Positions 47,352-54,415 of a DNA stretch of 64,000 nucleotides are shown here, in pieces. The stretch is from Verrucomicrobiota bacterium. GTDB lineage: Bacteria; Verrucomicrobiota; Verrucomicrobiia; Opitutales; Opitutaceae. A program made the position numbers and the translations under genes. Under the pieces are notes generated by a model. That model had not been told where the DNA came from and searched no databases. It saw nothing but the letters and a program-made list of their open reading frames with translations. Positions within the stretch are counted from its first letter, which is position 1; the number at the start of each line of letters is the position of its first letter. Location of the stretch: assembly GCA_016871755.1 (NCBI GenBank), contig VHCJ01000002.1, positions 168,190-232,189 on the forward strand. Direction: 5' to 3'.

Positions 47352-47890
47352 AATCCCTTCCCCGGCAACGACTCCTCCTGCTCGCCAGCGGCGTGCTCGT
47401 CGGGCTGCTCGCCCTCGACCGCTTGGTGATCGGCCCCGGGGTCGCGCACTGGCGTGCGCGCACGACCGAGATCGCCGCGCTGGAGCGCACGCTTGCGGCG
47501 GGGCGCGGGGTGATCGAGGGCCGCGACCGCACCGACGCGGCGTGGCGCCGGCTCCGGGAGGGGGCTCTGCCCAGCGATCCATCGCTGGCCGAACAACGCC
47601 TGCTGTCGGCGCTCGAAAACGGCGCCCGGGCCGAGGGCGTGGAACTCACGGGGTTGCGGCCGCGCTGGCGAAAGGCCTCTTCCGGTGACGCGTCGCTGCT
47701 CGAATGCCGCCTTGATGCCACCGGCTCATTTCCGGCGCTCGTCCGGTTGCTCGGCGCACTCGAAAAGTCTCCGCTCGCGCTCCGCGTCGAATCCATCGAA
47801 CTCACCGCCCGAGACGAGGGCGGTCAGCGCCTCGCCCTCGCCCTGTCCGTCACCGGGCTGCGCTTCGCTCCTCTGGAGACCCGGCCATGA
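47348..47890 (+). CDS. gspM: GspM/PilO-like protein
   Basis: The 180-residue protein has one N-terminal membrane helix, LLLLASGVLVGLLALDRLVI, then a coiled-coil stretch (RTTEIAALERTLAAGRGVIE) and a small periplasmic ferredoxin-like domain with LRVESIELTARDEGG. Length and layout fit GspM or PilO. It overlaps its neighbours by 4 bp on both sides. Sequence similarity to classical GspM is too low to see by eye, so the call rests largely on position and topology. Confidence 0.72.
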   Translation: MKSLPRQRLLLLASGVLVGLLALDRLVIGPGVAHWRARTTEIAALERTLAAGRGVIEGRDRTDAAWRRLREGALPSDPSLAEQRLLSALENGARAEGVELTGLRPRWRKASSGDASLLECRLDATGSFPALVRLLGALEKSPLALRVESIELTARDEGGQRLALALSVTGLRFAPLETRP

Positions 47891-48480
47891 CGTCCGCCCG
47901 ATCCGCCTTCGTCCGGCCGGCACTCCGGTTCCTCGCCCGCATGGCGCTGCTGAGCGTGCTCCCGAGCGCCCCAGCGCTCGCCCAATCCGCGCCCACTCCC
48001 GCACCCGATTCGGTCCGCGCCGTGGCCGAGCGCAACATCTTCAATCCGAGCCGCACACCCCGTGGGGGCGGCGCGGACGCCACCCCCAGCGCCCCTCCCT
48101 CGCCGGCGGCGGAGATTCTCACGCTCGTCGGGATCCTCGACGACGGCGGGCGCCGCCGGGCGTTCTTCGACGGTTCGACTGCGGCGCTGCGACAAACCCT
48201 CCCGCCCGGGGGCAGCGTCGCTGGCGTCACCGTCTCGGACCTCACCCTGCAGCACGCCTCGCTCGCCACCGATGGCCAGACCTTCGTGATCCCCGTCGGT
48301 TCCTCCCTTTCCCGGGAGCCAGGCGGCGCCTGGCGCGCCGCACCCGAGGCCCGGGCCGCTGCGGCCGCCAGCGCCGAGCCTCCCGCCGCGAACCTCACCC
48401 CGTCCGCCCCCTCACCCTCCGACTCGAGCGATGCCCTGCGTCGCCTCAAGGAACGCCGCCGCAAGCAACTCAAGGAATGA
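47887..48480 (+). CDS. gspC: GspC-like periplasmic linker protein
   Basis: The 197-residue protein has an N-terminal hydrophobic segment (residues 14-32) that could be a signal peptide ending APALAQS or a membrane anchor. The homology-region-like segment starts with AERNIFNPSRTP and continues with LTLVGILDDGGRRRAFFDG and VAGVTVSDLTLQHASL, a pattern shared with GspC and PilP, which bind the secretin N0 domain. A charged tail (LRRLKERRRKQLKE) ends the protein. No PDZ domain is present. Position just before the secretin genes supports the call. Confidence 0.75.
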   Translation: MTSARSAFVRPALRFLARMALLSVLPSAPALAQSAPTPAPDSVRAVAERNIFNPSRTPRGGGADATPSAPPSPAAEILTLVGILDDGGRRRAFFDGSTAALRQTLPPGGSVAGVTVSDLTLQHASLATDGQTFVIPVGSSLSREPGGAWRAAPEARAAAAASAEPPAANLTPSAPSPSDSSDALRRLKERRRKQLKE

Positions 48481-49775
48481 AACCGATCCCCTCCCTCCTG
48501 CTCCTGACTCTGGTCGGCTGCCTTGCGCAGCCACAGCCGGGGCTGACCGCTGCTGAAAGCGCTCCGTCCACACCCTCCACCGAAGGGGGCGCCTCCCCCG
48601 CGGCGAGCGGGCGCGCCACCGAGAGCCCCGACCCCGCCGCGGCTTCGTCGGCCGCCGTTCCCGCAGTCGCCGCTCCCGGGGGCGGTGCACCCGCGCTCGC
48701 CGCGCCATCGACCGGGCTGCGCTTCAACTTCCGGGGCGCGCCCCTCGAGACGGTCCTCCAGTACCTGAGCGAGGCCGCCGGATTCGTCATCGTGCTCGAA
48801 ACGCCGGTAAAGGGTTCAATCGACATGTGGAGCGCACAGCCGATTTCGCGCGAGGAAGCGATCCCGCTGCTCAATCTCGCCCTCAACCGCCTCGGCTACT
48901 CCGCCACGGTCCAAGGTCGCACGCTCCTCGTCGCCGCAAAGGACGAGGCCCGCAAGCGGTCGCTGCCGGTCCGCACCGGCAATGATCCCCGCGAAATCCC
49001 GGCCAACGCCGAAATGGTCATGCAGGTCATCCCGCTGCGGCACATCACGGCCGCGAAGGTCGCGACCGATATCGCCAGCCTCGTGCCGCCGAGCGCAACC
49101 CTGACGGCGAACGAGGACAGCAACTCCCTCGTCGTCACGGACACCAATCTCAACGTCCGCCATGTCGTCGAGATCGTCTCGGCGCTCGACCTCTCCGTGC
49201 AGAGTGACTCCAGCCTGAAGATCTTCCGCCTCCGCCACGCGGATCCGGTGGAAATCTCGGAAGTGCTCAACGCGCTCTTCAACCCCACCACCGGCTCGGG
49301 AGGCGGACAGGGGCAGGCCACCCCCTTCAACTTTCCCGGCATGCCGCCCGGCGTGGCCGCGGTCCTCTCCGCGCGCGCGGGCCAAGCCGGGGGAGGAGGA
49401 GGCGGCGGGCGCGGCGGCGGGGGCCGCAGCGACACGTCCGGCACCCGATCGGCCAACACGACCGTGAACGCCGTCGCCGACCCACGCACGCAGTCCGTCG
49501 TCGTCACCGCTCCCCGGGACGTGATGTTCCAGGTCGGCGAGATCATCACCCAGCTCGACGCCGGCTCGGACCGCACGCAGAAGGTCTTCGTCTACACGCT
49601 CGAGAACGCCGACGTCCAACAGGTCGAGGCCGTCCTGCGCGACCTGTTCCAAGTCAGCGGCGGGCGCACCGGCGGTTCGTCCTCCAGTCAGTCCGACCCT
49701 CTCTCCAACCGGGCTGCCAGCAACAGCCAGCAGAGCGGCACCTTCATGAACAACGCCGCGGGCTCCCCGCGCTGA
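48477..49775 (+). CDS. gspD: Secretin N-terminal domains (GspD part 1)
   Basis: The start MKPIPSLLLLTLVGCLAQP gives 432 residues with a lipoprotein-type signal (LTLVGC). An Ala/Pro/Ser linker follows, then the N0 domain (LRFNFRGAPLETVLQYLSEA), N1 (VMQVIPLRHITAAKVATDI with ANEDSNSLVVTDTNLNVRH) and N2 (LKIFRLRHADPVEISEVLNA with a Gly-rich loop and DPRTQSVVVTAPRDV). The last segment, KVFVYTLENADVQQVEAVL, is the first half of N3. The barrel domain is absent. A stop follows a Ser/Asn-rich tail. The remaining half of N3 and the barrel are in the next gene, so this is one half of a split secretin. Confidence 0.88.
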   Translation: MKPIPSLLLLTLVGCLAQPQPGLTAAESAPSTPSTEGGASPAASGRATESPDPAAASSAAVPAVAAPGGGAPALAAPSTGLRFNFRGAPLETVLQYLSEAAGFVIVLETPVKGSIDMWSAQPISREEAIPLLNLALNRLGYSATVQGRTLLVAAKDEARKRSLPVRTGNDPREIPANAEMVMQVIPLRHITAAKVATDIASLVPPSATLTANEDSNSLVVTDTNLNVRHVVEIVSALDLSVQSDSSLKIFRLRHADPVEISEVLNALFNPTTGSGGGQGQATPFNFPGMPPGVAAVLSARAGQAGGGGGGGRGGGGRSDTSGTRSANTTVNAVADPRTQSVVVTAPRDVMFQVGEIITQLDAGSDRTQKVFVYTLENADVQQVEAVLRDLFQVSGGRTGGSSSSQSDPLSNRAASNSQQSGTFMNNAAGSPR

Positions 49776-49785
49776 TCCCCCCACC

Positions 49786-50904
49786 ATGACTCCTTTCCGC
49801 ACCTTTCGCAGCCTCGCGGCCGCCACGGTCCTCCTCGCGGGTTCCGCCGCGTTGCTGGAGGCTCAGGCGACGAATCGCTCCAATGCCAACCGCAGCAACG
49901 CCGCCGGCAACAACGCGCGCCGGACCGGCACCACCGGGGCCGGCATGAACCGGACCGGCGGCGAGCGGCAGTACCCGAACGCCACCACGCTGGGCGAGGC
50001 CATCATCAGCAGCAACCCGGAGACCCGGCGCATCATCGTGGTCACCGACGAGCAGACCAATGAGAGCATCCGCCAAGTGATCGAGAGCCTTGATCGTCCG
50101 AAGCCACAGGTGCTGATCAACGTCGTCTTCGTCCAGGTCACCCACAACAACGACCTCGACGTCGGGGCCGAACTGCAGCGGCGCGGCATCGCGCTCGGCG
50201 ACCGCACGTCGTCGACCACCAGCACCGTCTTCGGCGGCGCCGCGACCGGCGGCATCTACAACGTGGTCGGACCCGACGTGAACGCGACGCTGCGGGCCCT
50301 CTCCACGGTCGGCAAGACCGAGATCCTCTCGCGTCCGTCGATCCTCGCCCGCAGCAGCCAGCAGGCGACCATCATGGTCGGTCAGGAGGTCCCGTTCATC
50401 ACCAACTCGCGCATTAGCGACACGGGTCAGACCACGAACACGGTGCAGTACGAGGACATCGGCATCATCCTCCGCGTCACGCCGTTCATCACGTCGGAGG
50501 GCCTGGTGGAAATGATCGTGACCCCGGAAATCTCCGCGCTGAGCGAACGCACGGTCGCCATTTCCGACACGGTCAACACGCCCGTCATCGACAAGCGCTC
50601 GGCCGACACCGTGGTCGTCACTCCCAGCGACAGCACCGTGGTCATCGGTGGCCTGATCTCGAACCAGGTCACGAGCCAGGATCGCAAGGTCCCGCTCCTC
50701 GGCGACGTGCCGCTGCTTGGCGCCCTCTTCAAGCGGACGACGCGGCAGACGGCGAAGACGGAACTACTGATCTTCCTGACGCCACGCGTCGTGCAGCAAC
50801 CAAACGACTTGGCGAAGCTCACGGACGTGGAGCGGGGCAAACTGGAGCTGAAAGCCACGTCCCTGCCGGCTGGGCAGGTCGACCGGATGGTCAGCCCGCC
50901 CTGA
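49786..50904 (+). CDS. gspD: Secretin barrel protein (GspD part 2)
   Basis: The 372-residue protein starts MTPFRTFRSLAAATVLLAG with its own signal peptide, likely cleaved after LLEAQA. An Asn/Arg/Gly-rich stretch leads into TRRIIVVTDEQTNESIRQVI, the second half of an N3 domain, and then PQVLINVVFVQVTHNND, the start of the secretin barrel. The core motifs are VGQEVPFITNSR, YEDIGIILRVTPFI and the closing VVIGGLISNQVTSQDRKVPL with LGDVPLLGALFKR. It would form the outer-membrane gate with the preceding protein. Start and stop are separated from the first half by 10 bp. Confidence 0.92.
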   Translation: MTPFRTFRSLAAATVLLAGSAALLEAQATNRSNANRSNAAGNNARRTGTTGAGMNRTGGERQYPNATTLGEAIISSNPETRRIIVVTDEQTNESIRQVIESLDRPKPQVLINVVFVQVTHNNDLDVGAELQRRGIALGDRTSSTTSTVFGGAATGGIYNVVGPDVNATLRALSTVGKTEILSRPSILARSSQQATIMVGQEVPFITNSRISDTGQTTNTVQYEDIGIILRVTPFITSEGLVEMIVTPEISALSERTVAISDTVNTPVIDKRSADTVVVTPSDSTVVIGGLISNQVTSQDRKVPLLGDVPLLGALFKRTTRQTAKTELLIFLTPRVVQQPNDLAKLTDVERGKLELKATSLPAGQVDRMVSPP

Positions 50905-51094
50905 GTCCGGTCACGGTCGGTCGCGGTGGCGCGTCACCCCACTCTACCCCGCTACCGCGGGCGCGCATCTCCACCGCATGGACCGCGCCTCCCTTCACGG
51001 TCGGCACCGCCGCCGCGGCTGGCGCGGCGTGAAGCACCGCGTCACCGCGCGAAATCGCGGCGCCTGACGAGGCACTGCCCGGCCCCTCCCATGC

Positions 51095-51589
51095 CTAGAA
51101 GCGGGGCACGATGAGCACGGCCTCGCCCGGCGCCGCCTCGTAGTTCTCGCCGAGGCTCCAGGACAGATCATTGACCAAGAGTTTGAAGACGACGGGACCG
51201 TGCGTCGGGAGGGTCACGCTCCAGCGGTCATCCGCCTCGCAGCGCATGGCGACGCCGGACGACCAGTTGAGCCCGGCGCCCTGGCCGCGGATGAAAAGCG
51301 TGTTTCCGAAGCCCACGTCGATCGACGCGGTGACCGTGACGGCGACCGGCTGGGGGGCGGCGGCGGGCGGCGGGGCGGCCGCGATGACAGGCGCCGGAGA
51401 CACATCCGCCTCGGGCATCGGCACGGGCTGCGGGATGCGTCCCGCGGACCGCTGCGGCTTCAGGGCCTTGCGGGGGACCTTGGCGACGGGCGCTGCCTCG
51501 GCCGTCGCGGGGCGGCGGGCCTTGGTGCGCGTGACTGGCTTGACCTGTGGGGCGGCAGGCTTGGCGGGCTTCTTGGATTTCGTGCTCAT
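51095..51589 (-). CDS. Basic Lys/Pro/Ala-rich protein with starch-binding-like C-terminus
   Basis: The 164-residue protein has no signal peptide. Residues 1-85 are low-complexity and basic (KSKKPAKPAAPQVKP, RTKARRPATAEA, then an Ala/Pro run), like histone-H1-type tails. Residues 85-164 form a small beta domain with GFGNTLFIRGQGAGLNWSSG, VFKLLVNDLSWSLGENY and EAVLIVPRF, which resembles CBM20/CBM48-type glycogen- or starch-binding folds. Similar two-part proteins occur in Opitutaceae as far as I recall. A nucleoid, glycogen or regulatory role cannot be chosen from sequence. The gap to gspD (190 bp) shows no other gene. Confidence 0.75.
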   Translation of the reverse strand: MSTKSKKPAKPAAPQVKPVTRTKARRPATAEAAPVAKVPRKALKPQRSAGRIPQPVPMPEADVSPAPVIAAAPPPAAAPQPVAVTVTASIDVGFGNTLFIRGQGAGLNWSSGVAMRCEADDRWSVTLPTHGPVVFKLLVNDLSWSLGENYEAAPGEAVLIVPRF

Positions 51590-51704
51590 GATGGATCAAC
51601 CTCAGGTGTTTCAGTCGTGGCGCGGGCCCAGTGCCCGCGCCGTGGAATGTGACAGCAGCAGGGACCATACCGTTCCCTCGTCGGCGCGGCGAGCGTCGCC
51701 GCGC

Positions 51705-51737
51705 AAAAAGAAGAACGCCTTCCCGTGACGGGAAGGC
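51705..51737 (-). terminator. Rho-independent terminator after tRNA-Ala
   Basis: On the minus strand GCCTTCCCG pairs perfectly with CGGGAAGGC around a 3-base loop (51717-51737) and is followed by GTTCTTCTTTTT. It lies 11 bp after the tRNA 3' end, so it ends the tRNA transcript. Confidence 0.85.
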
Positions 51738-51748
51738 GGCGACCAAAG

Positions 51749-51824
51749 TGGTGGAGCAGATGGGAGTCAAACCCACGACCTCTTCATTGCGAACGAAGCG
51801 CTCTATCAACTGAGCTACTGCCCC
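51749..51824 (-). tRNA. tRNA-Ala (anticodon CGC)
   Basis: The minus strand folds into a complete cloverleaf of 76 bases with an encoded CCA at 51749-51751. The acceptor stem GGGGCAG pairs with CTGCTCC and keeps the G3-U70 wobble pair that identifies tRNA-Ala. The D-arm is GCTC-AGTTGATA-GAGC, the anticodon arm CTTCG-TTCGCAA-TGAAG with anticodon CGC, and the T-arm GTGGG-TTTGACT-CCCAT. It reads GCG, a common codon in this GC-rich genome. Confidence 0.95.
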
Positions 51825-51841
51825 GGAGGGAGGGAGGGAGG
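51825..51841 (+). repeat. GGGA tandem repeat just upstream of the tRNA gene
   Basis: The plus strand reads GGAGGGAGGGAGGGAGG, immediately 5' of the tRNA on the template side. It has G-quadruplex potential and lies where the tRNA promoter or leader would be. Confidence 0.6.
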
Positions 51842-51906
51842 TTTTGAGCAAGGCCGCGCCGCGAGTAAACACCAAAGTTGCGCCGGCGGGCCGCGCGTCC
51901 GCAGCC

Positions 51907-52914
51907 TCAGAGCCGCCGCTCCGGCTCGAGCCGGGCAAAGGCGAGTTTCCCGCCGGCAGTGGGCACGAGACTGGTGATCTCGACCCGCACCGCCTGACCG
52001 ATCCGGGCGATGGCGTCCGCCACCACGACCATCGAGCCATCCTCGAGAAAGCCGACCGCCTGACCCGCTTCCTTGCCGGCCTTTACGAGTTCAATCTCGA
52101 TGCTCTGGCCGAGCGCGAGTTCGACCCGCAGGGACCGGGCGAGGGCGTGGAGGTTGAGCCACTTGACGCCCTGGAACTCCGCCAGCTTCGCGAGGTTGCA
52201 GTCGGTGGTCAGCAACCGCGCCTGCAGGGAGCGCGCGAGGAAGACCAGCTTGGCCTCCACCTCCTCCGGCCGCGCGTCACTCTCATGCAGGCGCAGGTCC
52301 AGCCGGGGGATGCGGCGCAATTCGTTCAACACCTCAAGTCCGCGGCGCCCCCGCGCCTGACGGTGGGGCTCGGGGGAGTCCGCAATCGCCTGGACCGCAT
52401 TCAGCACGAAGCGCGGGATCACCAGCGCCGCCCCGAGAAAGCCCGACTCGCACACCTTGACGATCCGCCCGTCGATCAGCGCGCTCGCATCCACGACGAC
52501 CAGCGGGACGTCAACCTCATGCGGCACGAAGCGCACATAGGGGATGACGAGGTTGAACTCATCCTTGCCCCGCAGCGCAATCACGGTCCCGAGGTAGCCG
52601 CAAATGAGAAAGAGCCCAAGCCGCGCCAAGTAGATCATCTGCGGATCCCCTTCCTCGAACAGCGGGAACACGCTCAGCAAGTAGCCAATCAGCGAGCCGA
52701 CCCCCAAGCCGAACGCCACCGCGCTCAATCCCCGCAGCGAAAACCCGCGCAGCAGCAAGTCCACCAACACGACCAGAACGCCCAGCAGCAGGCCGATCAT
52801 CACCGCCATCACCCGCAGGCGATCCCACTCCGGGATCGCATAACACACCAACCCGCCGGCAAAACCGCACAGCGTCACAAACACCACCCGGATCGGCCAG
52901 AGGGTCTTGTTCAT
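51907..52914 (-). CDS. PIN/TRAM domain membrane protein (YacL-like)
   Basis: The 335-residue protein has four N-terminal membrane helices (for example VFVTLCGFAGGLVCYAI and VMAVMIGLLLGVLVVLVDLL). A PIN domain follows from about residue 138 (VVVDASALIDGRIVKVCESG, RGRRGLEVLNELR, LLTTDCNLAKLA) and a C-terminal TRAM domain (IEIELVKAGKEAGQAVGFL). PIN domains are metal-dependent ribonucleases. At the position where YacL-type proteins have ELQxIADS, this protein has AVQAIADS, so one conserved acidic residue is replaced by Ala. Activity may be altered. Confidence 0.9.
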   Translation of the reverse strand: MNKTLWPIRVVFVTLCGFAGGLVCYAIPEWDRLRVMAVMIGLLLGVLVVLVDLLLRGFSLRGLSAVAFGLGVGSLIGYLLSVFPLFEEGDPQMIYLARLGLFLICGYLGTVIALRGKDEFNLVIPYVRFVPHEVDVPLVVVDASALIDGRIVKVCESGFLGAALVIPRFVLNAVQAIADSPEPHRQARGRRGLEVLNELRRIPRLDLRLHESDARPEEVEAKLVFLARSLQARLLTTDCNLAKLAEFQGVKWLNLHALARSLRVELALGQSIEIELVKAGKEAGQAVGFLEDGSMVVVADAIARIGQAVRVEITSLVPTAGGKLAFARLEPERRL

Positions 52915-52941
52915 CGACCCCTTTCCCTTCGGCTCACCGCG

Positions 52942-53055
52942 TCACCGAACGAGGAAAAAAAGCACAAATGGCAGGCCAATGCCAATGGCCATCAATACAT
53001 AGAGCCAGACCAGCACCCGGTTGGCTTTTGCCTTTTCTTCAGGGGTCGGCTCCAT
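52942..53055 (-). CDS. Small single-pass membrane protein (37 aa)
   Basis: A short frame on the minus strand starts with ATG at 53055 and encodes MEPTPEEKAKANRV followed by a hydrophobic helix (VWLYVLMAIGIGLPFVLFFL) and a final Val-Arg. The charged N-terminus and single membrane segment give a coherent small membrane protein. It is 27 bp upstream of the PIN/TRAM gene on the same strand, so they may be co-transcribed. Function is unknown. Confidence 0.6.
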   Translation of the reverse strand: MEPTPEEKAKANRVLVWLYVLMAIGIGLPFVLFFLVR

Positions 53056-53084
53056 TGTCGTGCTCCCCAGTCAACCCCCGGACC

Positions 53085-53501
53085 ATGACAAAGCAATACT
53101 GGCTGGTGAAGCAGGAGCCCGAGACCTACGCGTGGGCGACGTTCGTCGCCGACGGTCAGACGGTCTGGGATGGGGTGCGTAATTTCCAAGCCCGCAACAA
53201 CTTGAAGGCGATGAAGGCGGGGGATGCCGTGCTCTTCTACGCCAGCATGGATCCGCGCCAGGTGATGGGTGTTGCCGAGGTGGCGGAGGCTGCGTTTCCG
53301 GACCCCACGGTCCCCGCGGAGGAAGGCTGGGTGTCCGTGCGGCTGCGCGCCGTCCGGGCGCTGCGCCAGCCAGTCACGCTCGCCATGATCAAGGCCGACC
53401 CGACGCTGGCCGACATCGCGCTCATCCGCCAGAGCCGCCTCTCGGTCATGCCCTTGCGTCGCGCTGAGTTCGACCGAATCGTGCGGCTGGGTTCTCCCTG
53501 A
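53085..53501 (+). CDS. EVE domain protein
   Basis: The start MTKQYWLVKQEPETYAWAT gives 138 residues. The EVE/PUA-like fold is shown by YWLVKQEP, VWDGVRNFQARNNLKAMKAGD (two segments), VLFYASMDPRQVMGVAEV and the C-terminal LSVMPLRRAEFDRIVRLG. EVE domains bind modified bases in DNA or RNA. The gene precedes tyrA by 41 bp in the same direction and is divergent from the 37-residue gene. Confidence 0.93.
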   Translation: MTKQYWLVKQEPETYAWATFVADGQTVWDGVRNFQARNNLKAMKAGDAVLFYASMDPRQVMGVAEVAEAAFPDPTVPAEEGWVSVRLRAVRALRQPVTLAMIKADPTLADIALIRQSRLSVMPLRRAEFDRIVRLGSP

Positions 53502-53542
53502 GCCTCAATCCCCGCCCCCTTCCCGGCCCGCGTCCTTCGACC

Positions 53543-54391
53543 GTGATTCCGCACCTCGCTCTTCTCGCCCCCGGGCTGCTCGGCGGCTCCGTCGGACTCG
53601 CCGCGCATGCCCGCGGCGTGGCGACGCGCATCACCGTGTGGGCGCGCCGTCCCGAGGTGCGCATCGCCTTGGAGGGTCAGCCGTGGTGCTCCCACGTTGC
53701 CTCCTCCCCGGAGGCAGCGGTCCGCGAGGCGGACCTCGTCGTGCTCGCCGCACCGGTCGATCGCATCGTGGAACTCGCCGCCCGAATCGCCCGCGACGTC
53801 CGTCCCGGATGCTGGGTCACGGACGTCGGCTCGACCAAGGGGGCGCTCACCCGGGCCGCCCACGCCGCCCTCGCGGGCCGGGCGCACTTCGTGGGAGCGC
53901 ACCCGATGGCCGGCAGCGAGAAGACCGGCTGGGAGAACGGTCACCCGGACCTCTTCCGCGGGCGCATCTGTTTCGTCACCCCGCTGCGGGAGACCGACCC
54001 GGCGGCCCTGGAGGGAGTCGATCGCTTCTGGGCGGCGCTGGACGCCGAGGTGACCACGGTCGACCCGGACGTGCACGACGAGATTGTCGCGCACATCAGC
54101 CACCTCCCGCAGATGCTCGCTACGACGCTGTGCACCTTCCTCGCGCAGCAGAACCCGGGTTGGCGCAACTTCGCCGGCGGAGGCCTGCGCGACACGACGC
54201 GGATCGGCGCGAGCGACCCCGCGATGTGGATCGAAATCCTGCGGAACAACCGCGACGAGATCCTCCGGGCCCTGCGGGGTTACCAGACGGAACTCGACGG
54301 GCTGCACGCCGCGCTGGCGAACGGGGATTGGACGGAGTTGCGGGCCCGCCTGGAGCGCGGCCGCGCCTACCGCTCGGCGTTCCGTCCCTGA
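53543..54391 (+). CDS. tyrA: Prephenate dehydrogenase
   Basis: A GTG start gives 282 residues. The NAD-binding motif is LLAPGLLGGSVGLAAH; key segments are VTDVGSTKG, the HPMAGSEKTGWENG substrate region, and the helical C-terminal domain with HDEIVAHISHLPQMLA and GGGLRDTTRIGASDPAMW. It oxidises and decarboxylates prephenate in tyrosine synthesis. No chorismate mutase or ACT domain is attached. It begins a tyrA-aroA-cmk-plsC series with 24 bp or less between genes. Confidence 0.92.
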   Translation: MIPHLALLAPGLLGGSVGLAAHARGVATRITVWARRPEVRIALEGQPWCSHVASSPEAAVREADLVVLAAPVDRIVELAARIARDVRPGCWVTDVGSTKGALTRAAHAALAGRAHFVGAHPMAGSEKTGWENGHPDLFRGRICFVTPLRETDPAALEGVDRFWAALDAEVTTVDPDVHDEIVAHISHLPQMLATTLCTFLAQQNPGWRNFAGGGLRDTTRIGASDPAMWIEILRNNRDEILRALRGYQTELDGLHAALANGDWTELRARLERGRAYRSAFRP

Positions 54392-54415
54392 ACTGACCGT
54401 CCGCCGCGCCGCCTC

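Noticed and set aside
39035..50904. Type IV pilus operon
   Set aside because: Four minor pseudopilins in GspH-I-J-K order, a calcium-loop GspG and no PilT, PilA or prepilin peptidase favour type II secretion, although the L, M and C proteins have pilus-like features.
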